NCBI RefSeq assembly: GCF_004001245.1
Contig: NZ_AP018724.1
Location: 538,501 to 602,500, forward strand
Direction: 5' to 3'
DNA length: 64,000 nt
Source of the DNA: Sulfurivermis fontis
GTDB lineage: Bacteria > Pseudomonadota > Gammaproteobacteria > Thiohalomonadales > Thiohalomonadaceae
Shown here: one piece after another, positions 19,510 through 27,250 of the stretch
Numbering within the stretch: position 1 is the stretch's first letter
How the letters are laid out: each line of letters opens with the position of its first letter
Translations under genes and position numbers: made by a program
Notes under the pieces: generated by a model
The model's database searches: none
What the model saw: only the letters and a program-made list of their open reading frames with translations
What the model was told of the DNA's origin: nothing

Positions 19510-19953
19510 ATGAAGATCGAGGTGCGTGCCGCACCGCTGGAGCCCTGGCGCGAGGTGGCGGACTACGAGCAGGCGCAGAGCGCGCTGCACGGTGCCGCCG
19601 GGGCGGCGGCGGTGTTTGTCGGCACCATGCGCGACATCAACGAAGGCGCCCCAGTGACGGCGATGACCCTGGAACATTATCCGGGGATGACCGAGCGGCA
19701 CCTGGAGAAGATCTGCCGCACGGCCGCCGAACGCTGGACACTGCTCGATACCCTGGTGGTCCATCGCGTCGGCGAACTGCACCCGGCCGATCCCATCGTC
19801 CTGGTCGCGGTATGGTCGGCGCACCGCAAGGACGCCTTCGAGGCCTGCCGCTACATCATGGAAGACCTCAAGTCCAATGCCCCGTTCTGGAAGAAGGAAC
19901 GGCTGCCGGAGGGTGGCCACCGCTGGGTGGAAAAGAACACCGCCGGATATTGA
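19510..19953 (+). CDS. moaE: Molybdopterin synthase large subunit MoaE
   Basis: This 147-residue catalytic subunit of molybdopterin synthase inserts two sulfurs from MoaD into cPMP. It has the expected [11 protein letters not shown] and [12 protein letters not shown] blocks, HRVGEL, and the active-site Lys region [26 protein letters not shown] (Lys in both APFWKKE and the preceding DLK). The length is typical (150). It overlaps in expression with moaD, one base between stop and start. Confidence 0.95.
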   Translation: MKIEVRAAPLEPWREVADYEQAQSALHGAAGAAAVFVGTMRDINEGAPVTAMTLEHYPGMTERHLEKICRTAAERWTLLDTLVVHRVGELHPADPIVLVAVWSAHRKDAFEACRYIMEDLKSNAPFWKKERLPEGGHRWVEKNTAGY

Positions 19954-20001
19954 CCCCGAACTCTGCCATTCACCGGGAGTGCCCGGTGCATAGGAATCAT
20001 C

Positions 20002-20397
20002 ATGACGCGTCTGAGCGACGAACAACTGAATACTTTGCAACATCTGCTCACAGCGGAGCGCGCGCGCCTGCGCGGTGAAATTCGTGATCATCTGCTCGCC
20101 ACCGACCGCGAGCAGTATGGCGATCTGGCGGGCCAGGTGCACGATGCCGGCGAAGAATCGGTCGCCGATCTGCTCGCCGACGTGAATGTGGCCGTGCTGG
20201 GACGGTTGATCATCGAACTGCGCGAGGTGGAGGCGGCGCTGGAGCGTATTGCCACCGGTGGTTACGGCCTGTGCGAGGATTGCGGCATCGATATTCCCTA
20301 CGCCCGCCTGCAGGCCTATCCGGCGGCGCGGCGCTGCGTCGAGCACCAGGCCTTGCACGAAAAGCAGTATGCCGAAGAAGGCAAGCCGACGCTCTAA
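20002..20397 (+). CDS. TraR/DksA-family zinc-finger protein
   Basis: This 131-residue DksA-like protein has a coiled-coil N-terminal part (1-85) and a C-terminal zinc finger, CEDC at 91-94 and C112-VEH115. The fourth ligand position is His115 rather than Cys. DksA family members bind RNA polymerase through the secondary channel; the coiled-coil tip here lacks an obvious DxxDxA motif (TDREQYGDLAG is at that area), so activity may differ. Its TAA stop lies in the CTAA duplicated by insertion of MITE copy B. Confidence 0.85.
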   Translation: MTRLSDEQLNTLQHLLTAERARLRGEIRDHLLATDREQYGDLAGQVHDAGEESVADLLADVNVAVLGRLIIELREVEAALERIATGGYGLCEDCGIDIPYARLQAYPAARRCVEHQALHEKQYAEEGKPTL

Positions 20398-20602
20398 GGA
20401 AGGTCTGAATAAGTCCATCCTGGACTTTTCAGGTCGCTCCCGCCCCTCCCTGGGCTGCGCGACATAAGTCCATCCGTGGACAAAACCACGCCAAGCGCAA
20501 AGTGTGATTTTCGCTTGGCTTCATTTTTCAACGACTTATCGTCGTTGAAAAATGGCGGCACATCCCTGTGCCGCGGAAGCTCTGAACTTATTCAGAGCTT
20601 CC
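20398..20602 (+). mobile_element. IS5-type MITE, copy B (full length, 205 bp)
   Basis: It is almost identical to copy A and flanked by perfect CTAA duplications at 20394-20397 and 20603-20606. The left duplication is the final CTAA of the TraR/DksA gene, so its stop codon is within the target site. The right end is a perfect hairpin, GGAAGCTCTGAA-CTTA-TTCAGAGCTTCC. Confidence 0.88.
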
Positions 20603-20608
20603 CTAAAC

Positions 20609-20732
20609 AAAGGTACGAGATACAAGGGGCGAGGGGATGAACTCGCTATGCTCGTGTTGTTTTTGAACTCAAACAACGGTGCACGCCGCGCACGCCGTCC
20701 TCGTCCCTCGTATCTTGTCCCGCGTACCTTTT
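20609..20732. repeat. Palindromic repeat family PR-A, copy 2
   Basis: The arms AAGGTACGAGATACAAGGG and CTTGTCCCGCGTACCTT flank a core with ACTCGCTATGCTCGTG and GTGCACGCCGCGCAC. It starts 3 bp after the MITE duplication and ends at the stop codon of the leftward phosphoesterase gene. Confidence 0.7.
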
Positions 20733-21252
20733 ATTTTTTCCATCCCGGCACGTCGCGGATCTCGAACTCCATCGTTTCCAGATCGCCGAAGATGTAGCTG
20801 GCGCGCGGGCCGACGCCGGCGACGGTGCCGGGATTGAGCAGCAGGGTGGTGCCGCCCTTGACGTTGGCGATGGTCTTGATGGCCGGCCGGTGATCATGGC
20901 CGCAGCAGACGATGTCCCAGTCGCCGGTGAGGGCGAGGGCCTGGGCGTAGTGCGGGTAGTGCACCAGGAAGATGCGCTTGCCGCCCTGCTCGAGACCGGC
21001 GTCCTGGCCGTGATAGAAGATTACGCTGTTGGGTTCCTGCGCCAGCATGAACATGGCATAGGTGTCGCCCATGTTGTTGCCGTGGATGACATGCACCGGC
21101 AGGCCGAACTGCTGCAGCGGCCGCAGCGCGGTGGGCGCCACCACGTCGCCGCAGTGCCAGACCACCTGGGCCCCCAACTCCCTGGCTTCAGCCACGGCGG
21201 CGGTGAGCAGGGAGCGGTTGTCGTGACTGTCGGATACGAGGCAGATCTTCAT
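20731..21252 (-). CDS. YfcE/MJ0936-type metallophosphoesterase
   Basis: This 173-residue calcineurin-like phosphoesterase has a full set of metal motifs: DSHDN (Asp8, His10), CGDVV, GNNMGD, GHDH near residue 120, and H in VHYPHY. The size and order match the YfcE/MJ0936 group of small phosphodiesterases active on bis-pNPP; the natural substrate is unknown. The ATG at 21252 follows GCCTC with no strong ribosome site. Its 3' end runs into PR-A copy 2. Confidence 0.9.
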   Translation of the reverse strand: MKICLVSDSHDNRSLLTAAVAEARELGAQVVWHCGDVVAPTALRPLQQFGLPVHVIHGNNMGDTYAMFMLAQEPNSVIFYHGQDAGLEQGGKRIFLVHYPHYAQALALTGDWDIVCCGHDHRPAIKTIANVKGGTTLLLNPGTVAGVGPRASYIFGDLETMEFEIRDVPGWKK

Positions 21253-21301
21253 GATTAGGGGGCATTGTCAGGCGATTGTGCGCTTAGGATACTCCAAACG
21301 G

Positions 21302-21405
21302 TAGGCACGGGGGACGAGGTCAAAGAAACGAGGGATTGAGTGCGCTGCGCGCGCAGTTTGAACAGCACTGCCTTCCTCGCATCTCGTATCTTGTCCCTCG
21401 TCCCT
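21302..21405. repeat. Palindromic repeat family PR-A, copy 3
   Basis: The arms GTAGGCACGGGGGACGAGG and CTCGTATCTTGTCCCTCG enclose a core with TGCGCTGCGCGCGCAG. It fills most of the 170 bp between the phosphoesterase start and the cardiolipin synthase stop. Confidence 0.6.
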
Positions 21406-21422
21406 GGCGCCCGCAGGGCGCC

Positions 21423-22586
21423 CTACGGGCGGCGCTGACTCAGTCGTTCCAGCCACAACTCGATAAATCCCCAGAAACGTTCCTGCAGACGCCGGCGCCA
21501 TGAGCGCTGGCGCCATTCGCCGGCGAGGAATTCACGGCTGTGGGTGAAATCGGCCTCGAACAGGGCGGCGACCTGCTCGGCCAGCGCGTGATCCTCGACC
21601 TCCTGGTTGGCTTCCAGATTCCAGCTGAAGTTCCAGCGGTCGATGTTGCTGGAGCCGATCGACACCCAGGTGTCGCACAGCAGGATCTTGGCGTGCAGGA
21701 AGCGCGGCTGGTATTCGAAGATGCGCACGCCGGCGGCGAGCAGCTTGGTATAGTAGCGCCGGCCGGCATGGCGCACGCCGGGGTGATCGGTGTGCGGGCC
21801 GGGTAGCAGCAGGCGTACGTCGCAACCCTGGCGCGCGGCCTGGTACAGCGCGCGGCGTATTTTCCATGACGGGATGAAGTAGGCGCTGGCGATCCAGATG
21901 CGGCGTTCGGCGCCGCGCAGGCGCTTGAGCAGGGAGCGCTTGATCTCCATGCGGATGGGCTCATTGAGGGTCACGCGGCCGGCGCTGTGGCCGGGGGCGG
22001 CGCCGGCCGCCGGGGGCGGCAGCGGCAGGGGCGGGGTGGGGTTGCGGCTGTTGCCTTGGTTGAGATGCCACACCTGTTCGAAGGCCGTGTGCCAGTCTGC
22101 CACGCAGGGGCCGCGCACCGCGAGCATCACGTCGTGCCAGTGCAGCGGTTCGGTGGGGGCAAACTCATCGGTGATGCCGGCGCCGCCGGTATAGGCCACC
22201 ACGCCGTCCACCAGCAGCAGCTTGCGGTGATCGCGCCACAGGTTGCGGCGCAGCTTGCCGTAGTGCAGCGGATTGTAGAAGGCGAGGTGCACGCCGGCGT
22301 CCAGCAGGCGTTGCCGATCGGACGGCAACAGGCCGCGCGCACCGAAATCATCCAGCAATACATAGACTTGCGCGCCACGGCGGGCCGCGCTAGTGAGCGC
22401 ATCGATGAACTCACTGGCTATCATCCCCGATTCGACCAGGTACATTTCCAGCAGTATGTATCGTCGTGCCGCCTTGATGGCGGTGAGCATGGCGGGAAAA
22501 AAATGGCTGCCATCGACCAGCAGGTCGAAGCGGTTGCCGCCGCGCCAGGGGAAACGTTTGCGGTTGAGGGGCAGGGGGGCCTGCAT
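21423..22586 (-). CDS. Cardiolipin synthase / phospholipase D-family protein (ClsB-like)
   Basis: This 387-residue protein has two HKD catalytic motifs: HRKLLLVD near residue 120 and HAKILLCD near 297, each followed by the GG/GSSN element (GGAGITDEF and GSSNID). The order and length fit ClsB/YbhO-type cardiolipin synthases, which join phosphatidylglycerol with a second phospholipid. The N-terminus lacks membrane helices, as in ClsB. The gene lies 5 bp downstream of RNase D on the same strand, suggesting co-transcription. Confidence 0.88.
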   Translation of the reverse strand: MQAPLPLNRKRFPWRGGNRFDLLVDGSHFFPAMLTAIKAARRYILLEMYLVESGMIASEFIDALTSAARRGAQVYVLLDDFGARGLLPSDRQRLLDAGVHLAFYNPLHYGKLRRNLWRDHRKLLLVDGVVAYTGGAGITDEFAPTEPLHWHDVMLAVRGPCVADWHTAFEQVWHLNQGNSRNPTPPLPLPPPAAGAAPGHSAGRVTLNEPIRMEIKRSLLKRLRGAERRIWIASAYFIPSWKIRRALYQAARQGCDVRLLLPGPHTDHPGVRHAGRRYYTKLLAAGVRIFEYQPRFLHAKILLCDTWVSIGSSNIDRWNFSWNLEANQEVEDHALAEQVAALFEADFTHSREFLAGEWRQRSWRRRLQERFWGFIELWLERLSQRRP

Positions 22587-22591
22587 GGCGA

Positions 22592-23746
22592 TCAGGGCGT
22601 GAACTGGCTGATCTGCAGCCGGCCGTCAACCACACGCAGCAGCAGCTCGCCGCGCAACAGCCGTTGCAGGTCGTGACCCACCAGTTGCGCGCGCCAGCCG
22701 TGGCGCAGTGCGGCATCGGTATCGTCGCCGAGCAGGCGCTCCACCTCCCGGCGCGGCGCCAGCGTGGGCACGCTCACCTGCTGCTCCATGGCGCGCAGGC
22801 GTACCAGTGCCATCATCGCATCCACCAGCGCCTCCTGTGGCGGCGTCAGGCGGACCACCGGTTCCAGTTGTGGCCAGTCGTCCTGCGGCATCTTGCGGCC
22901 CTGCTGGATCAGCTCCAGCAGGCGTTGACCGTTACGTTCCAGGATGCCCTTCTCCAGGCCGCGGATGCGCCCCAGCTTGTCCAGGCTGTCCGGCATCAGC
23001 TTGGCCATGTCGAACATCACTTCATCCTTCAGCACCCAGCGTCGCGGCCGATCCGAGTCCTGCGCCACCTGCTCGCGCCAGGCGGCGAGCTGCTGCAGCA
23101 CGGCGAGCTGCACGCCCTTGAGGAAGTTGACGCCCTTGATGCGGCGCCAGGCCTCCTGCGGCGGGTTGTCGTAGGTGTGCGCATCGGACAGGGCGGCGAA
23201 GTCCTCCGCCAGCCAGGGCAAGCGGCCATTCTGCTCCAGCGCGGCGCGCTGCTTCTGGTACACCTGCACCAGGTAGCGCACGTCGTCGGCGGCATACTCC
23301 AGTTGCTCCGGCGTGAGCGGGCGCAGGCTCCAGTCGGCGCGGCTGTGCGCCTTTTCCAGTTCCACGCCGAGGGTTTCCTTCACCAGGGCGCCGTAGCCGA
23401 TCTGATCGCCGTGACCGAGCAGGGTGGCGGCGAGCTGGGTGTCGAACACCGGCGCCGGCGGCGTGCCGCGCATGACGTGGAAGATTTCCAGGTCCTGGCG
23501 CGCGGCGTGCAGCACCTTGAGGATCGCCGGGTCGTACAGCAGGTCGAGCAGCGGGCCGAGGTCGTCGATGCCGAAGGGGTCGATGCACACGGCCCCGTCC
23601 GGGGTGGCGATCTGGATCAGGCACAACTGCGGGTAATAGCTCTTCTCGCGCATGAACTCGGTGTCGAGGGCGAACCAGTCATGCCGGCGCAGTTCGGTGC
23701 AGTAGGCGGCGAGGTCGGCGGGATTGTCGATATACGGTACGGACAT
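22592..23746 (-). CDS. rnd: Ribonuclease D
   Basis: This 384-residue 3'-5' exoribonuclease trims tRNA precursors. DEDD exonuclease residues are visible: Asp28 and Glu30 in FALDTEFMRE, the Asp in ARQDLEIFH, and the final YAADDVRYL. HRDC domains follow, with the typical QVLRRLAAWREQ-like LQQLAAWREQVAQ. The start at 23746 (MSVPYIDNP) matches the family; the frame is open upstream without homology. The closely spaced downstream gene is the ClsB-like enzyme. Confidence 0.92.
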   Translation of the reverse strand: MSVPYIDNPADLAAYCTELRRHDWFALDTEFMREKSYYPQLCLIQIATPDGAVCIDPFGIDDLGPLLDLLYDPAILKVLHAARQDLEIFHVMRGTPPAPVFDTQLAATLLGHGDQIGYGALVKETLGVELEKAHSRADWSLRPLTPEQLEYAADDVRYLVQVYQKQRAALEQNGRLPWLAEDFAALSDAHTYDNPPQEAWRRIKGVNFLKGVQLAVLQQLAAWREQVAQDSDRPRRWVLKDEVMFDMAKLMPDSLDKLGRIRGLEKGILERNGQRLLELIQQGRKMPQDDWPQLEPVVRLTPPQEALVDAMMALVRLRAMEQQVSVPTLAPRREVERLLGDDTDAALRHGWRAQLVGHDLQRLLRGELLLRVVDGRLQISQFTP

Positions 23747-23864
23747 GGGCAACTCGTGGTTTGCGGAAGGTGTGTCAAGTATACGGTCAGCCCTCGTGCA
23801 TTGCTGCGGTGTCGGCGCGAAAGGTATCATGCCCGCCACATGCCGGATGCCGGATAGGGAAGCC

Positions 23865-24365
23865 ATGCCGCAATTACTCAAGGTCTTCGTGGATATCTGC
23901 CTGCTGCGCGCCGGGCCGCAGGATCTGCCGGCGTCACGCTTTCTGCTGCTGCTGACCCTGGCATTGCACGTGCTGCTCGGTTTTGCCTTCGCCCTGTTTA
24001 CCGTGCCGCTGCCGCAGGCACTGCTCGTCGCCGTCATCGGTACCGTCCTGCTGCTGGCCGTGGTGCAGGGGCTGCTGCTGGCGTACCGCAAGGCGGCGCG
24101 CCTTACACAGACCGCTACCGCCCAGGCCGGCAGCGAGATCGTACTCGGGCTGGCGGCCCTGCCGCCGACCGTGTGGTTCTATGCCGTCGAGGGTGCCGAG
24201 GCGCGGCTGCTGCCCTCGCTGCTGTCGCTGCTGATCATCGTCTGGAGCGTGATGGTGACGGTGCACATCCTGCGCCATGCGCTGGAGGTCAACCAGGGCA
24301 TCGCCCTGTTGCTGGCCCTGGGCTACACCTTCCTCACCTACAGCGTGATGGGGCTGGTGGTTTAG
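23865..24365 (+). CDS. Small membrane protein, four helices
   Basis: This 166-residue protein begins MPQLLKVFVDICLLRAGPQDLPASR, followed by four hydrophobic helices at about residues 26-48, 52-70, 83-118 and 135-165. The pattern (short polar head with LP-x-S, then four TM) resembles small YIP1-like or uncharacterised inner-membrane proteins, but I cannot name it. It is divergent from rnd, with starts about 120 bp apart. No signal for function is seen. Confidence 0.65.
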   Translation: MPQLLKVFVDICLLRAGPQDLPASRFLLLLTLALHVLLGFAFALFTVPLPQALLVAVIGTVLLLAVVQGLLLAYRKAARLTQTATAQAGSEIVLGLAALPPTVWFYAVEGAEARLLPSLLSLLIIVWSVMVTVHILRHALEVNQGIALLLALGYTFLTYSVMGLVV

Positions 24366-24370
24366 TCACG

Positions 24371-24496
24371 GCAGGTACGAGGGACAAGGTGCGAGATACG
24401 AGGGAGGCGGGCGCGGTGCGCACGGTTGTTTTGCTACAGAACACCCGGGCGTAGCGGGCTCATCCCCTCCTCCCTTGTCCCGCGCATCGCGTACCT
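24371..24496. repeat. Palindromic repeat family PR-A, copy 4
   Basis: The arms GGTACGAGGGACAAGGTGCG and CCTTGTCCCGCGCATCGCG flank a core with GGTGCGCACGG and GGCGTAGCGGGC. It occupies most of the 184 bp between the membrane protein and mpl. Confidence 0.65.
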
Positions 24497-24549
24497 TTCT
24501 TCGTGGTCGGTTTGTAGAGGAAACAGGCGGAGCGCCTGTTCGGAGTTAT

Positions 24550-25908
24550 ATGCACATACATATCCTCGGCATCTGCGGCACCTTCATGGGCGGCATCGCG
24601 CTGCTGGCACGCGCCGCCGGTCACACGGTGTCCGGCCAGGATGCCGGCGTCTATCCGCCCATGAGCGAGCAGCTTGCCGCGGCGGGCATCGCACTTACCG
24701 AGGGTTATGCGCCCGAGGGTATTCCCGCCCATACCGATATGGTGGTGATCGGCAACGCGCTGTCGCGTGGCAATGCGGCGGTGGAGCACGTGCTGAACCG
24801 CAACATCCCCTACACCTCGGGGCCGCAGTGGCTGGCCGAGCATGTGCTGCGCGACAAGTGGGTCCTTGCCGTCGCCGGCACCCACGGCAAGACCACCACC
24901 GCCGCCATGCTGGCCTGGATCCTGGACCATGCCGGCATGGCGCCGGGTTTTCTCATCGGCGGCGTGCCGCACAATTTCGGCCTTTCCGCCCGCGCAGGCA
25001 GCACGCCGTTCTTCGTGGTGGAGGCGGACGAATACGACACCGCCTTCTTCGACAAGCGCTCCAAGTTCGTGCACTACCGGCCGCGCACCGCGATCCTCAA
25101 CAACCTGGAATACGATCACGCCGACATCTTTCCCGACCTCGCCGCCATCGAGCGGCAGTTCCACCATCTGGTGCGTACCGTGCCGGGGCAGGGCCTGATC
25201 CTGGCGCCGGCGCAGGATGCCGCGCTGGCCCGGGTGCTGCAGATGGGCTGCTGGACGCCGGTGGAGAAATTCGGCGCGGCGGCGGGCTGGAACGCGCAAT
25301 TGCGGGCGGACGATGGCAGCCGCTTCGATGTTTTCTGGAATGGCGTTCTACAGGGCGAGGTGCAGTGGGAACTGCTCGGCGCGCACAACGTCAGCAACGC
25401 CCTCGCCGCCATCGGCGCGGCGCGCCATGCCGGCGTGCCGGCGGCGCAGGCCTGTGCGGCGCTGGGGGAGTTCAGGAGCGTGCGGCGCCGGCTGGAACTG
25501 CGCGGCACGGCCGGTGGCGTGGCGGTGTACGACGACTTCGCCCATCATCCCACCGCCATCGAGACCACCCTGGCCGGTCTGCGCAACCGGGTCGGTGCGG
25601 CGCGCATCCTGGCGGTGCTGGAGCCGCGCTCCAACACCATGCGTCTCGGCGTGCACCGCGACACCCTGGGCCCGTCCCTGGCCGCCGCCGACCTGGTGTT
25701 CCTCTACCACCCCTCCGACCTGAGTTGGGACCTGGGCGCCGCCGCCGCCGCACTCGGCGAGCGGGGCATCGTCTACGCTGATATCGACGCCATCGTCGCC
25801 GCAGTGCGCGCCGCCGCCCGCCCCGGCGACCATGTGCTGGTGATGAGCAACGGCGGTTTCGGCGGCATTCACGCCAGGCTGCTGGCGGCACTGCAAGCAA
25901 AGTCTTAA
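24550..25908 (+). CDS. mpl: UDP-N-acetylmuramate:tripeptide ligase Mpl
   Basis: This 452-residue peptidoglycan-recycling ligase joins recovered L-Ala-D-Glu-mDAP to UDP-MurNAc. It opens with [17 protein letters not shown], the Mpl-specific N-terminus. The ATP loop GTHGKTTT sits near residue 110, EADEYDTAF near 158, and [12 protein letters not shown] near 335, all Mur-ligase signatures. The length matches E. coli Mpl (457). The start at 24550 was set by homology. Its TAA stop is at the edge of a PR-B repeat arm. It pairs functionally with anmK and the M23 peptidase at the far end of the window. Confidence 0.94.
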   Translation: MHIHILGICGTFMGGIALLARAAGHTVSGQDAGVYPPMSEQLAAAGIALTEGYAPEGIPAHTDMVVIGNALSRGNAAVEHVLNRNIPYTSGPQWLAEHVLRDKWVLAVAGTHGKTTTAAMLAWILDHAGMAPGFLIGGVPHNFGLSARAGSTPFFVVEADEYDTAFFDKRSKFVHYRPRTAILNNLEYDHADIFPDLAAIERQFHHLVRTVPGQGLILAPAQDAALARVLQMGCWTPVEKFGAAAGWNAQLRADDGSRFDVFWNGVLQGEVQWELLGAHNVSNALAAIGAARHAGVPAAQACAALGEFRSVRRRLELRGTAGGVAVYDDFAHHPTAIETTLAGLRNRVGAARILAVLEPRSNTMRLGVHRDTLGPSLAAADLVFLYHPSDLSWDLGAAAAALGERGIVYADIDAIVAAVRAAARPGDHVLVMSNGGFGGIHARLLAALQAKS

Positions 25909-25997
25909 ACGCGAAGACGCCGAGAGCGCAAAGGACGCAAAGGGATGATGAGAAATTCTTCCAGCACCAGCCATGCGTTCCTGGCGTCTTCGCGTTT
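25907..25997. repeat. Palindromic repeat family PR-B, copy 1
   Basis: The arm AAACGCGAAGACGCCGAG at the left and TGGCGTCTTCGCGTTT at the right are inverted. The left arm is followed by GCGCAAAGGACGCAAAGG. It overlaps the mpl stop codon. Related blocks occur at 34.4, 37.7 and 39.35 kb. Confidence 0.65.
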
Positions 25998-26012
25998 GCA
26001 GAGGGTTTCGGG

Positions 26013-26618
26013 ATGAGCCGCGACGCCATCAGTCTGGCCATCACCGGCGCCTCCGGCGCGCCCTACGGCCTGCGCCTGTTGCAGTGTCTCATCGCGGCGG
26101 GGCAGCCGGTGTATCTGATGGTGTCCAGTCCGGCGCAGGTGGTGCTGGCGACGGAAACGGAGCTGAAGGTGCCGGGGCGGCCGGAGGAGATGCAGACCTT
26201 CTTCAGCGAACTGTATGGCGCCGCCCCCGGGCAGTTGCAGGTGTTCGGCAAGGAGCAGTGGCTGGCGCCGGTGGCCAGCGGTTCCAGCGCGCCACGCGCG
26301 ATGGTGGTGTGTCCCTGTTCCACCGGCACGCTCTCGGCCATCGCCACCGGCGCCAGCAACAACCTCATCGAGCGCGCCGCCGACGTGATGCTGAAGGAGC
26401 GGCGCCAGCTCATCATCGTGCCGCGCGAGATGCCGCTGTCCGCCATCCATCTGGAACACATGCTCACCCTGGCACGCCTCGGCGTCACCGTGATGCCGGC
26501 GGCGCCCGGTTTCTATCACCGGCCGCAGCAAGTGTCCGATCTGGTGGACTTCGTGGTGGCGCGCATCCTCGATCATCTCGGCATCGAACAGCAACTCGCC
26601 CCGCGCTGGGGGGAATAG
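26013..26618 (+). CDS. ubiX: Flavin prenyltransferase UbiX
   Basis: This 201-residue enzyme prenylates FMN to make the cofactor of the UbiD decarboxylase in ubiquinone synthesis. Signatures are the N-terminal [18 protein letters not shown]-binding loop, [20 protein letters not shown] near residue 105, and [15 protein letters not shown]. The length is typical. It is followed, 8 bp later, by a Lon N-terminal-domain protein, so the two may form an operon. ubiD is not in the window. Confidence 0.93.
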   Translation: MSRDAISLAITGASGAPYGLRLLQCLIAAGQPVYLMVSSPAQVVLATETELKVPGRPEEMQTFFSELYGAAPGQLQVFGKEQWLAPVASGSSAPRAMVVCPCSTGTLSAIATGASNNLIERAADVMLKERRQLIIVPREMPLSAIHLEHMLTLARLGVTVMPAAPGFYHRPQQVSDLVDFVVARILDHLGIEQQLAPRWGE

Positions 26619-26626
26619 CCACGGCG

Positions 26627-27214
26627 ATGCGCAGGTTGAACGTCCCCTTGTTTCCCCTGCATACCGTTCTGTTTCCCGGCGGCGTGTTGCCGCTGCGCAT
26701 CTTCGAGCCGCGCTATCTCGACATGGTGAGCGAGAGTCTGCGTCTGGACAGTCCCTTTGGTATCTGCCTGATCCGCGAGGGGCATGAGGTGGGCGAGGCG
26801 GCCAATACCTACGACATCGGCACCCTGGCGCGTATCAACTGGTTCGAGCGGCGCGATGACGGCCTGCTCGGCATCAACGTCGAGGGTGGGCAGCGCTTTC
26901 GCATCCTCACCACCGAGGTGCAGCCGAACCAGCTGATCCGCGCCGAGGTCGAACTGCTGGCTCCGGAACCGGCAAGTGCCGTGCCGGCGGACTGCACGCC
27001 GCTGGTGGCCCTGCTGCAGGGCATATTGGATCAGCTCGATTTCCCCTACGCCAAACTGGAACGCCGCTACGAGGATGCGGCCTGGCTAGGGGCGCGTCTC
27101 ACCGAGTTGTTGCCGCTCAAGCTGGAGCTGAAGCAATATCTGCTGCAGATGGATGACTCGCTGGCGCGTCTGGAACGCCTGTTGGCGATCATGGAGAGCG
27201 GCGACTTCGTGTGA
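26627..27214 (+). CDS. Lon N-terminal (LAN) domain protein
   Basis: This 195-residue protein consists of the substrate-binding N-terminal domain of Lon protease without ATPase or protease parts. It opens LNVPLFPLHTVLFPGGVLPLRIFEPRYLDMV, the diagnostic LAN block, and continues with a helical C-terminal half (LELKQYLLQMDDSLARLERL). Such stand-alone domains are common in Proteobacteria and their function is unsettled. The ATG at 26627 is 8 bp downstream of ubiX. Confidence 0.88.
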   Translation: MRRLNVPLFPLHTVLFPGGVLPLRIFEPRYLDMVSESLRLDSPFGICLIREGHEVGEAANTYDIGTLARINWFERRDDGLLGINVEGGQRFRILTTEVQPNQLIRAEVELLAPEPASAVPADCTPLVALLQGILDQLDFPYAKLERRYEDAAWLGARLTELLPLKLELKQYLLQMDDSLARLERLLAIMESGDFV

Positions 27215-27250
27215 GTGCGTTACACGTGGGGTCTTCCGCATCTCCCGTCC

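Noticed and set aside
20398..20742. CRISPR array suggested by repeated sequence
   Set aside because: Repeats are inverted and occur as single dispersed copies, with no regular spacers and no cas genes.
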